From assembly GCF_050389775.1 (NCBI RefSeq), contig NZ_CP177145.1:246366-310365 (forward strand): 64,000 nucleotides of DNA, in the 5' to 3' direction. The first letter of the stretch is position 1. Every line of letters starts with the position of its first letter. The position numbers and the translations under genes were made by a program. The notes under the pieces were generated by a model. That model worked only from the letters and a program-made list of their open reading frames with translations. It did not search any database and had not been told where the DNA came from. Shown here piece after piece: positions 8,643-15,892 of the stretch. The DNA is from Marinibacterium sp050389775 (GTDB lineage: Bacteria; Pseudomonadota; Alphaproteobacteria; Rhodobacterales; Rhodobacteraceae).

Positions 8643-10096
8643 CAGCGCAGCTCCGATCCGAAATTCTGTTGCGGGTCCAGTTCCTTGGCCGTGAAGCCCG
8701 GCTTGCCGCGCAGGTCGACGGGCTGGCGGGCGACAAACCGGCCCTGGCCTTCCTGCGCCATCAGCGTACCGTTCTCGACGATCACCGCGCCGCGATTCAT
8801 GACGATCTCGGGCTTGCCGGTCAGCTCCATCCCCTCGAAGGGCGTGTAATCCATGTTGTCATGCTGGTCGGCCGCCGTCACGGTCACCTGCGCCTCGGGG
8901 TCCCAGATGGCGATGTCGGCATCCATGCCCGGTGCGATCCGGCCCTTGGTGTCACAGCCGAAGGTCTTCGCCGCGTTGGTCGAGGACAGCGCCACGAATT
9001 GTTCCAGCGTGATCCTGCCCTTGGCCACCCCTTCGGAAAAGAGATAGGGCAGCCGCGCGGCGATGCCGGGCATGCCGTTCGAGATCTTGGGATAGGGCGC
9101 GTCGAACCCGTTGAGGAACTTGCCCGTTTCGTCAAAGCGATACGGCGCGTGGTCCGAGCTGACGCTTTCAAAGGTGCCCTGGGCGATATGGTGCCACAGC
9201 ACGTCCTGGGTGGCATGGTCGCGTAGGGGCGGCGAACAGATGTATTTCGCCCCTTCCATGCCCGGCCGGTCCAGGTCGTCGCGGGTCAGGGCCAGGTATT
9301 GCGGGCAGGTTTCGGCAAAGAGCTTGGCCCCGTTGAACTTCTCGCGCCGCACGATCTCGGCGCCGCCGGCGGTCGAGACATGGACGATGAAGAGCGGCGC
9401 ATCGACCAGCTTGGCCAGCTGGATCGCCCGGTTGATCGCCTCTTCCTCGGCCAGTTCGGGCCGCGAGATGGCGTGGTATTTCGGCGCTGTCAGCCCCTTG
9501 GCGGCCAGGCGCTTGTTCATCCATTTGACCATGTCGTTGTTCTCGGCATGAACCATGGTGATCGCCCCGTGCTCGCGGGCGACGGACAGGATGTCCAGCA
9601 TGCCGCCATCGCCCAGGTTCATCAGGTCGTAGGTCATGAAGACCTTGAAACTGGTGATGCCGCGGGCAAAGGCCCGGGGCAGCTGGTCTTCCAGCACTTC
9701 CGGAGCCGGGTCGGAGATGATCAGGTGATAGGAATAGTCGATGACCGACCGCGCGGCGCGGGCATCATAGGTCGCGATGACTTCGTCGACCGACTGGCCG
9801 CGGTGCTGGGCGGCGAAGGGAATGAAGGACGAATTGCCCCCGAAGGCCGCCGAGATCGAGCCCGACAGGTAGTCGTCGGCGCTCATCACACCAGAGGAAC
9901 TTTCCTGGGCGATATGGGCATGGGCCTCGATGCCGCCGGGCATCACGATGCGCCCGCCCGCGTCGATGCGCCGGTCACCGCCCGGCAGGGTTTCGGCCAG
10001 GGCCGCGATGCGCCCGTCCTTGATGCCGATGTCGCCCCTGGTCACGTAATCGGCCGTGGCGATGGTGCCGCCGTGGATCACCGTGTCGAATTGCAT
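8642..10096 (-). CDS. Dihydropyrimidinase / D-hydantoinase
   Basis: A 484-residue cyclic-amide hydrolase. The binuclear metal site is complete: H59 and H61 (HAH), carboxylated-lysine candidate K151 (SFKVFMTY), H183 (VHAEN), H239 and D315 (SSDHAPY), plus Y156. These match the dihydropyrimidinase pattern almost residue for residue. The start at 10096 (MQFDTVIHGG) is chosen because it gives the family's N-terminus and follows an AGGAGCAGGA ribosome binding site; the frame stays open further upstream without homology. It opens hydantoins to N-carbamoyl amino acids or dihydropyrimidines to ureido acids. Neighbouring carbamoylase and racemase genes favour hydantoin use. Confidence 0.94.
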   Translation of the reverse strand: MQFDTVIHGGTIATADYVTRGDIGIKDGRIAALAETLPGGDRRIDAGGRIVMPGGIEAHAHIAQESSSGVMSADDYLSGSISAAFGGNSSFIPFAAQHRGQSVDEVIATYDARAARSVIDYSYHLIISDPAPEVLEDQLPRAFARGITSFKVFMTYDLMNLGDGGMLDILSVAREHGAITMVHAENNDMVKWMNKRLAAKGLTAPKYHAISRPELAEEEAINRAIQLAKLVDAPLFIVHVSTAGGAEIVRREKFNGAKLFAETCPQYLALTRDDLDRPGMEGAKYICSPPLRDHATQDVLWHHIAQGTFESVSSDHAPYRFDETGKFLNGFDAPYPKISNGMPGIAARLPYLFSEGVAKGRITLEQFVALSSTNAAKTFGCDTKGRIAPGMDADIAIWDPEAQVTVTAADQHDNMDYTPFEGMELTGKPEIVMNRGAVIVENGTLMAQEGQGRFVARQPVDLRGKPGFTAKELDPQQNFGSELR

Positions 10097-10114
10097 CCTG
10101 TCCTGCTCCTTCCG

Positions 10115-10170
10115 CCCCGCCCGGGCGGGGTCTGTGGGTTCGGGTGGCGCGGCCCCGGGTCCGGGCCGCG
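10115..10170 (-). other. Two GC-rich hairpins in a 143-base intercistronic gap
   Basis: Between carbamoylase and hydantoinase lie a 16-bp perfect palindrome, CCCCGCCCGGGCGGGG (10115-10130), and an 8-bp stem, CGCGGCCC/GGGCCGCG (10148-10155 with 10163-10170). Neither has a T-run. They could slow RNA decay or attenuate transcription between the import and hydrolysis parts of the operon. Confidence 0.5.
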
Positions 10171-10239
10171 TCCCGATGATATGGGCCCGGGGCCGGATTG
10201 CCCCGATGTGCCCCGGATCGCTGCTGCGGTCGCCGCGCC

Positions 10240-11166
10240 CTATTCGGGCAGTTTCACACCGGTCTGGCTGGAAATCAGCCCGTAATGTTCGATCCGCCGG
10301 TGGGCGGCGAAATCGAAGATCGTCGACTTGCCGAAATCGCACTTGGCAAAATCGGCCTCGTGGGTGATGAGCTCGTCGCCCTCGCCTTCGGCCCGGGCCA
10401 CGACAAACCCGTCGGGATCGACGATGATCGATCCGGCAAACATGTGGTTGCCGTCTTCCAGCCCGCACTTGGCCACGGCCACGGCATAGGTGGCATTCTG
10501 GTAGGCCCCGGCGCAGACCGACAATTCGTGGTGATAGACCCGGCGTTCGATGCCTTCCTCGGCCGACAGGTTGTTCTGCGACGGCGTGTTGTAGCCGATG
10601 GCCACCAGCTGCACGCCTTGCAGGCCCAGCACTCGCCAGCTTTCCGGCCAGCGCCGGTCGTTGCAGATCGACATGCCCATGATCGCGCCCTGGTTGCGCA
10701 CCACGTTGAACCCGGTGTCGCCGGGCAGGAAATAGCGCTTTTCCAGGTGCTGGTGGGTGCGCTCGGCCTCGTATTCGGCATGGCCCGGCAGGTGGGTCTT
10801 GCGGTATTTCAGCACGATCTCGCCCTCGGGCGAGACAATGACCGACGTGTTGTAATGCAGCCCCTCGGGCGTCAGCTCGCAATAGCCGAAGGTAAAGCCC
10901 ATGCCATAGTCGCGGGCCCGGTCGAACAGCGGCTGGACATCGTCGTTGGGCATGGCCGTTTCGAACCAATGGTCGAACTCGGCCCGGTCCTCGACATAGA
11001 ACCGCGGGAAGAAGGTGGTCAGCGTCATTTCCGGGTAGGCCAGGAACTGGACGCCCTTCTCATGGGCCGCGTCCATCAGGGCCAGCATCCGGGCGACGAC
11101 CTCGGCGCGGGTCTCGTCCTTCTGGATGCCGCCGATCTGCGCGCCTCCGATGATGAGTTTGGTCAT
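10240..11166 (-). CDS. N-carbamoyl-D-amino acid hydrolase-like (nitrilase superfamily)
   Basis: A 308-residue cytoplasmic amidase of the size and sequence type of D-carbamoylase. The catalytic triad is E46 (YPEMTLTTFFPR), K123 (YRKTHLPG) and C168 (SICNDRRWPE); the TTFFPR and CNDRRWPE stretches are hallmarks of D-carbamoylases and not of beta-ureidopropionases. It cleaves N-carbamoyl-D-amino acids to the D-amino acid, ammonia and CO2. It lies 22 bases after the second permease gene and before the hydantoinase gene. With the racemase this makes a full three-enzyme hydantoin route. Confidence 0.92.
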   Translation of the reverse strand: MTKLIIGGAQIGGIQKDETRAEVVARMLALMDAAHEKGVQFLAYPEMTLTTFFPRFYVEDRAEFDHWFETAMPNDDVQPLFDRARDYGMGFTFGYCELTPEGLHYNTSVIVSPEGEIVLKYRKTHLPGHAEYEAERTHQHLEKRYFLPGDTGFNVVRNQGAIMGMSICNDRRWPESWRVLGLQGVQLVAIGYNTPSQNNLSAEEGIERRVYHHELSVCAGAYQNATYAVAVAKCGLEDGNHMFAGSIIVDPDGFVVARAEGEGDELITHEADFAKCDFGKSTIFDFAAHRRIEHYGLISSQTGVKLPE

Positions 11167-11188
11167 GAGAGAGTCCTTTCAGGGGTAT

Positions 11189-11863
11189 TCAATGAACGGC
11201 CAGCCCGCGCTGGTAGCGCGAGATCAGGCGGACGAGCGGCCACAGGATGGCGATGTAGATCAGCGCGGCCAGGATCAGCGGCGAGGAATTGTATGTGACC
11301 GAGCGGGCCATGTTGGCCGAGTAGAGCAGCTCGGACAGCGAGACGACCGAGGCCAGCGAGGTCAGCTTGACGACCTCGACCGTGTTGGACAGCAGGTCGG
11401 GCAGCACGTTGCGCACGGCCTGGGGCAGGATCACGTGGACCATGCATTGCCCCTGGCTCAGGCCCGTGGCGCGCGCGGCCTCGGCCTGGCCCTTTGGGAT
11501 CGACTGGATCCCGGCGCGGAAGACCTCGGCGTAATAGGCCGAGTTGTTGAGGAAGAAGGCCACGACAACGGCAACAAAGGGCGTCAGTTCGAGCCCGGCG
11601 AAGGGCAGGCCGGAATAGACGAAGACCAGCAGGACCAGCGGCGGCAGGGCGCGAAAGAGGTCGATGAAACCGATGGCCGGCCATTTCAGCGCGCGGGCCG
11701 GCGACAGGGCGCAGAGCGCCAGCATCAGGCCGCCGACCAGGCCCAGCCCGATGACCACGGCGCAGAGCTTGAGCGTGACGACCAGGCCTTTCAGCAGCAG
11801 CGGCCAGGCCTTCATCATGATGTCGATGTTGAAGAAGAGATCGATGAAATTGGCCATGATCAC
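11189..11863 (-). CDS. Polar amino acid-type ABC transporter permease
   Basis: A 224-residue HisM/GlnP-type inner-membrane permease with about five transmembrane segments and the EAA loop (RATGLSQGQCMVHVILPQAVR, about residues 140-160). The start overlaps the preceding permease stop by four bases; MANF six bases later is an alternative start. With the paired permease and ATPase it would import the operon's substrate, likely a hydantoin, carbamoyl amino acid or amino acid. Confidence 0.92.
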   Translation of the reverse strand: MIMANFIDLFFNIDIMMKAWPLLLKGLVVTLKLCAVVIGLGLVGGLMLALCALSPARALKWPAIGFIDLFRALPPLVLLVFVYSGLPFAGLELTPFVAVVVAFFLNNSAYYAEVFRAGIQSIPKGQAEAARATGLSQGQCMVHVILPQAVRNVLPDLLSNTVEVVKLTSLASVVSLSELLYSANMARSVTYNSSPLILAALIYIAILWPLVRLISRYQRGLAVH

Positions 11864-12528
11864 ACCGCCCAGGCAAAGCGTTTTTCAAGCAGGCGCGACA
11901 GGATCACGGCCGGCAGGAAAATGGCGAGATAGGCCAGCGCGGCCATGGTCAGAGGCGTGGCCGAGCCCGAGAAACTCTGGGCCGAGGACGACACGGCCAG
12001 GATTTCCTTGACCCCGATGACCGATCCCAGCGCGGTCATCTTGGTGATGGCCAGCGCCCGGTTGACCAGCGGCGGGATGCCCATGCGCACGGCCTGCGGC
12101 AGGGCGATTTCGAACAACGTGCGGGCAAAGCTCAGCCCGGTGGCCCGGCCGGCTTCCCACTGGCCACGGGGCACCGAGGTCAGCCCGGCCCAGAAGATTT
12201 CCTCGGCAAAGGCGGCCAGCACGCCACCCAGAACCAGGATCAGAACCATCGGGCCGGACAGGCTGATACCCAGGCCGGGCAGGCCGAAGTAGAAGATCAG
12301 GATGACGACCAGCGGCGGCAGCGCCCGGCCGAGATCGGCAAAGACCACGATCGGCGCGGTCAGGTACCAGCGGCCCAGCGTGCGCAGGCAGGCCAGCGCC
12401 AGCCCGACGGCCAGCCCGCCCACGACGATCACGACGCTCAGCCACAGGGTTGTGACGATGCCGGCCAGCAGGTCGGGCAGATAGCGGGCCATGACCGCGC
12501 CATCGAAGAATGTATCCAGAAACCTCAT
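11860..12528 (-). CDS. Polar amino acid-type ABC transporter permease
   Basis: A 222-residue permease homologous to its downstream partner, forming the usual HisQ/HisM-like pair. The EAA loop reads RATGLSFARTLFEIALPQAVR (about residues 127-147). Its start overlaps the ATPase stop by four bases, and its stop overlaps the next permease, so the membrane pair is translated as a coupled unit. Confidence 0.92.
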   Translation of the reverse strand: MRFLDTFFDGAVMARYLPDLLAGIVTTLWLSVVIVVGGLAVGLALACLRTLGRWYLTAPIVVFADLGRALPPLVVILIFYFGLPGLGISLSGPMVLILVLGGVLAAFAEEIFWAGLTSVPRGQWEAGRATGLSFARTLFEIALPQAVRMGIPPLVNRALAITKMTALGSVIGVKEILAVSSSAQSFSGSATPLTMAALAYLAIFLPAVILSRLLEKRFAWAV

Positions 12529-13322
12529 GCCGCGCCCTTGTTCAGGCGGGACAGGAACGCCTTGAGCCGGTCGGATTTCGGATTGCCGAAGATCTCTTCG
12601 GGCGGGCCGCTTTCGACGACGACCCCGCCGTCCATGAAGACCACCCGGTCGGCGGCCTCGCGGGCGAAATCCATCTCGTGGCTGACGACAACCATGGTCA
12701 TGCCCTCGTCGCGCAGCTGTTTCATGACCTTCAGCACCGAGCCGACCAGCTCGGGATCAAGCGCCGAGGTCGGTTCGTCGAACAGCATGACCTTGGGATC
12801 CAGCGCCAGCGCCCGGGCAATGGCCACGCGCTGCTGCTGCCCGCCCGACAATTCGCCGGGCATGGCATCGGCCTTGTGGGCCAGGCCGACATGTTCCAGC
12901 ATCTCCATCGCGCGCTCGCGGGCCGTGGCCTTGTCGCGTTTCAGCGCCTTGACCTGGGCCAGCATCACGTTGGCCAGGACCGATTTGTGCGGGTAGAGGT
13001 GGAACCCCTGAAAGACCATGCCGATCTTCAGGCGCATCCGGTCCAGCGCCCGGCCCTGGCAGGCGGTGACATGTTCGCCGTCCAGCAGGATCGTGCCCGA
13101 GGTCGGTTCCTCCAGCCGGTTGCAGCAGCGCAGCATGGTCGATTTGCCCGAGCCCGACGGGCCGATGACAAAGACCAGTTCGCCGGCCTTCACGCTCAGG
13201 TCGATCGACGTCAGGACCCTGGTGTCGCCGAAGCATTTTTCCAGCTTGGTGATTTCCAGCATCGGGCGGGCATGGACCTTGCCTGCCGGGCGGGTCGGGG
13301 CGGTGTGCGGGTCTGCGGACAT
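12525..13322 (-). CDS. Amino acid-type ABC transporter ATP-binding protein
   Basis: A 265-residue ATPase (GlnQ/HisP type) with Walker A GPSGSGKST, signature LSGGQQQRVAIARAL and Walker B VMLFDEPTSALDP, followed by the H-loop SHEM. It energises the permease pair encoded downstream. The start used here gives an N-terminal tail of about 20 residues; MLEITKLEK at 13262 would give the more usual GlnQ length and is a real alternative because neither start has a strong ribosome binding site. Confidence 0.92.
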   Translation of the reverse strand: MSADPHTAPTRPAGKVHARPMLEITKLEKCFGDTRVLTSIDLSVKAGELVFVIGPSGSGKSTMLRCCNRLEEPTSGTILLDGEHVTACQGRALDRMRLKIGMVFQGFHLYPHKSVLANVMLAQVKALKRDKATARERAMEMLEHVGLAHKADAMPGELSGGQQQRVAIARALALDPKVMLFDEPTSALDPELVGSVLKVMKQLRDEGMTMVVVSHEMDFAREAADRVVFMDGGVVVESGPPEEIFGNPKSDRLKAFLSRLNKGAA

Positions 13323-13341
13323 GGCCGGGCTTTCGGATGGG

Positions 13342-13368
13342 CGGGCGGGACGACAGGCGCCCCGCCCG
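13342..13368 (-). other. Stem-loop after the binding-protein gene
   Basis: An 8-bp perfect stem (CGGGCGGG / CCCGCCCG, 11-base loop) lies 16 bases after the stop of the substrate-binding protein and before the ATPase gene, with no T-run. Such intercistronic hairpins commonly protect the binding-protein mRNA or partly terminate, giving more binding protein than membrane subunits. Confidence 0.55.
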
Positions 13369-13384
13369 GTGTTTCGGGATTGGC

Positions 13385-14218
13385 TCAGAAGTCGCAGGTC
13401 ACGTCATGGGCCGTGTCGTCATAGCCGTCGAAGCCCGGCGTGCCGTAGCCCGGGGTCGGCGTGACGATCGTCGTGCCTTCGGCCGGGGTCACGCCGAACC
13501 ATTTCTCCGACAGCGCGGCCATGGTGCCATCGGTCTTGAGGCATTCGAGCACCATGTCGATCTTGTCGCGCGTCTCGGCATCGTCCTTGCGGAAGGGGAA
13601 GGCCCAGACCAGGCCGGTGGGGTATTCATAGCTCAGGTCGATGCGCGGGTTCTGCTTGGCCGCCCATGCCGACACGGTGGCCCCGGCCAGGTTGGCATCG
13701 GCCCGGCCCGTGGCCACGGCCTCGACGGCATCGGTGTTGGTGCCATAGGCCACGACGTCCCAGCCGTATTCCTCGGCGCGGTCGTTCAGAAAGCTTTCAT
13801 AGACCGAGCCCTTGTTGACGGCGATGGTCTTGCCCTTGAAGGCGTCCAGCCCTTCCATCGGGTCGGTCCCGGTCGGCACGGTGAAGGCAAAGTTGGTGTC
13901 CATGAAGCCTTCGGTGAACAGCAGGTTGGCGGCGCGTTCCTCGGTCACGGTGGTCGGCGCGACCAGGAAATCGTAGGTGCCGGCCTGCAGCGCGGGGATC
14001 AGGCCCGAGAATTGCGCCGCGACAACCTCCATGTCGGTGCCGAGCGCCTCGCCGATGGCCGCGGCCAGGTCGATGTTGAAGCCTTCGACCCCGCCCGACA
14101 GGCTGGGCATGGCGTGGGGTGCAAAGGTGCCGTCCAGCGCGACCTTGTAACCGTCGGCCAGCGCGGGAAGGGCGGCAACGGCCAGGCCGGCCGACAGGAG
14201 GATGTGTTTGGGGATCAT
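13385..14218 (-). CDS. Periplasmic substrate-binding protein of amino acid-type ABC transporter
   Basis: A 277-residue SBP family 3 protein, first gene of the minus-strand hydantoin operon. A signal peptide is clear (IPKHILLSAGLAVAALPALA, cleavage near residue 21), followed by the two-lobed binding domain with motifs GVEGFNIDLAAAIGEALG and DAFKGKTIAVNKGS. A GGAG ribosome binding site is placed six bases before the ATG. The ligand is unknown; the following enzymes suggest hydantoins or carbamoyl amino acids rather than a free amino acid. Confidence 0.92.
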   Translation of the reverse strand: MIPKHILLSAGLAVAALPALADGYKVALDGTFAPHAMPSLSGGVEGFNIDLAAAIGEALGTDMEVVAAQFSGLIPALQAGTYDFLVAPTTVTEERAANLLFTEGFMDTNFAFTVPTGTDPMEGLDAFKGKTIAVNKGSVYESFLNDRAEEYGWDVVAYGTNTDAVEAVATGRADANLAGATVSAWAAKQNPRIDLSYEYPTGLVWAFPFRKDDAETRDKIDMVLECLKTDGTMAALSEKWFGVTPAEGTTIVTPTPGYGTPGFDGYDDTAHDVTCDF

Positions 14219-14867
14219 GGGAAGCTCCGAGTTGGTGAGGCGTTTCTTGTGGTCTTGGCGGCGTCGGTCGACGCGGTGCGTGCCGTCAGAAAGCCGCCGG
14301 CCCCGGGGAGCAGCAATAGAAAGATAGATTATAATACATCTATAATTATAAAGCTTGATTATACATCCAGGCGGCGCCAGTCCGGTGGTTCGTCTTCAGG
14401 TCGCGCGATGACAACCAAATAAGCCACTGTTTTTATTATTTTTATCCCACCCCCCTCCCCTGCACACCACTACGGGCCATACACGGCGATCCCCCGCACA
14501 GCACCGATGCCCGTCAAACAGGCACTTCGGCCAAATGCCCATTCAAGAGGCAGTTGATCGGGCCACCCGCCGGCCAGGCCCCCTAAGCCCGCCGCCATAC
14601 GGCCACCGCGAGACTCACCGCAGAATGTCGAAATCACGCGAAATGGCGCATTTTATCCCGATGAAACCACCAAGCTGGCGGTCATTTTTCTGGCACAACG
14701 CTGATTTTCCGTCTACTTCTTGATCCCGGTCGATTCCGGACCGCTGTTTTGTGCTGTTACGTGGTGTTTTGTTCTTTCGACTCTACCCGCAGCGGCCGGG
14801 ATCGATCGTCCGCCCTGCCCCGGCGCCTTGCCGGGCCGATCCTGACGCATTCCCCGGGAGGAACACG
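14219..14867. other. Gene-free divergent region (649 bases)
   Basis: This stretch separates the hydantoin operon from the ModA-like gene. It holds an AT-rich regulatory segment (14327-14367) in otherwise GC-rich DNA, T-rich runs near 14429-14446, and no reading frame with family resemblance. The right half (14640-14850) is less GC-rich than the genes and probably holds the promoter of the ModA-like gene, though I cannot fix one. Confidence 0.6.
14327..14367 (-). promoter_or_regulatory. Putative promoter and operator of the hydantoin operon
   Basis: On the minus strand a perfect -10 TATAAT lies at 14333-14328, about 110 bases before the first ATG, with no good -35, as expected for an activator-dependent promoter. 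Around it are an ATAA-N7-TTAT sequence (14348-14362) resembling a LysR box, a 10-bp palindrome TATAATTATA (14341-14350), and two copies of ATWATACATC (14331-14340 and 14358-14367) 27 bases apart. The operon's own LysR protein is the obvious candidate to bind. Confidence 0.55.
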
Positions 14868-15659
14868 ATGCGCCTACCCCCCCTGCTGGCCGCCCTGCTT
14901 GCCCTGTCCACGACCCCTGCCATGGCCGATGACCTGACACTCTTTGCCGCCGGCAGCCTCAAGGCCGCGCTGACCGATGTCGTGGCGGGCTATGGCGAGG
15001 CCACCGGCACGGCGGTTGCCACCCGGTTCGGGCCTTCGGGCCTGATGCGCGAACGGATCGAGAGCGGCGAGACGGCCCATGTCTTCGCCTCGGCCAACAT
15101 GCGCCACCCGATGACGCTGGAGGCCGCCGGCAAGGGCGGGCCGGTCGTGCTCTTTGCCCGCAACCGGCTCTGCGCGCTGGCCCGGCCCGAGGTCACGGTC
15201 ACCAGCGAGACCCTGCTGGATGTCATGCTGGACCCCGGCACGCGGCTGGGCACTTCGACACCCAAGGCCGATCCCTCGGGCGATTATGCCTTTGAACTCT
15301 TCGGCCTGACCGACCGCGCCGAGGCCCTGGCCGCCAAGGCCCTGCAGCTGACCGGCGGGCCCGACAGCCCGCCCGCCCCCGAGGGGCGCAACACCTATGG
15401 CTGGGTGCTGGACAGCGACCAGGCCGACGTGTTCCTGACCTATTGCACCAATGCCGTTCTGGCCCGCAAGGAAGTGCCCGGCCTGCAGATCGTGCAGATC
15501 CCCGAGGCGTTGTCGGTCGGGGCCGATTACGGGCTGATCGTGATGGATGACGCGCCCGAGGCAGCGGCAGAGCTGGCTTTGTACATCCTGTCGCCGGCCG
15601 GCCAGGCCGTGCTGGCCGAATACGGGTTTGTCGCCGGCGGATTGCCCCAGCCCGATTGA
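14868..15659 (+). CDS. ModA-like periplasmic substrate-binding protein
   Basis: A 263-residue binding protein with a signal peptide (MRLPPLLAALLALSTTPAMA) and the ModA-type start of the mature chain (LTLFAAGSLKAALTDVV) and middle motif (GTSTPKADPSGDYAFELF). The start at 14868 is preferred over the longer open frame because it begins the signal peptide and follows GGGAGGAAC. No molybdate permease or ATPase gene is adjacent, so it is an orphan; it may serve a transporter elsewhere or bind another oxyanion or small ligand. Confidence 0.88.
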   Translation: MRLPPLLAALLALSTTPAMADDLTLFAAGSLKAALTDVVAGYGEATGTAVATRFGPSGLMRERIESGETAHVFASANMRHPMTLEAAGKGGPVVLFARNRLCALARPEVTVTSETLLDVMLDPGTRLGTSTPKADPSGDYAFELFGLTDRAEALAAKALQLTGGPDSPPAPEGRNTYGWVLDSDQADVFLTYCTNAVLARKEVPGLQIVQIPEALSVGADYGLIVMDDAPEAAAELALYILSPAGQAVLAEYGFVAGGLPQPD

Positions 15660-15787
15660 TCGCACCCGGCGGCTCCAACCCGGTCCGACATTTGCGGCAG
15701 GCTGGCACCCGCCGGCCAAACCCGGCTGGCCGGACCCAGCCGGGGCGACCAACAGGGCGTAAAGCCAGTCGGGACAGACCAACCAGC

Positions 15788-15886
15788 CCAACCCGGCAGG
15801 CCCGACAAGACAGGACCACGCCAACCCGGGCGGCCCAACCGCGCCTGACCACACCAATTCGGGCGGCCCGGCTATCCCGGCCCGCC
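15788..15886 (+). repeat. Three degenerate 33-bp tandem units
   Basis: Units start at 15788, 15821 and 15854, each opening with CCAAYYCGGSMGGCCC and then diverging. They lie between the convergent ModA-like and MFS genes. The period is a multiple of three, but no convincing gene covers them. The wider gap (15660-15892) holds nothing else I recognise. Confidence 0.5.
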
Positions 15887-15892
15887 CGCGTG

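Noticed and set aside
10097..10969. N-terminal extension of the hydantoinase frame up to 10969
   Set aside because: It overlaps the carbamoylase gene and lacks homology; the family N-terminus begins at 10096.
8642..11166. Reductive pyrimidine catabolism (PydB/PydC) as the role of the hydrolase pair
   Set aside because: The nitrilase has D-carbamoylase motifs (TTFFPR, CNDRRWPE), a racemase is fused into the operon and no dihydropyrimidine dehydrogenase gene is near; it stays possible for the hydantoinase alone.
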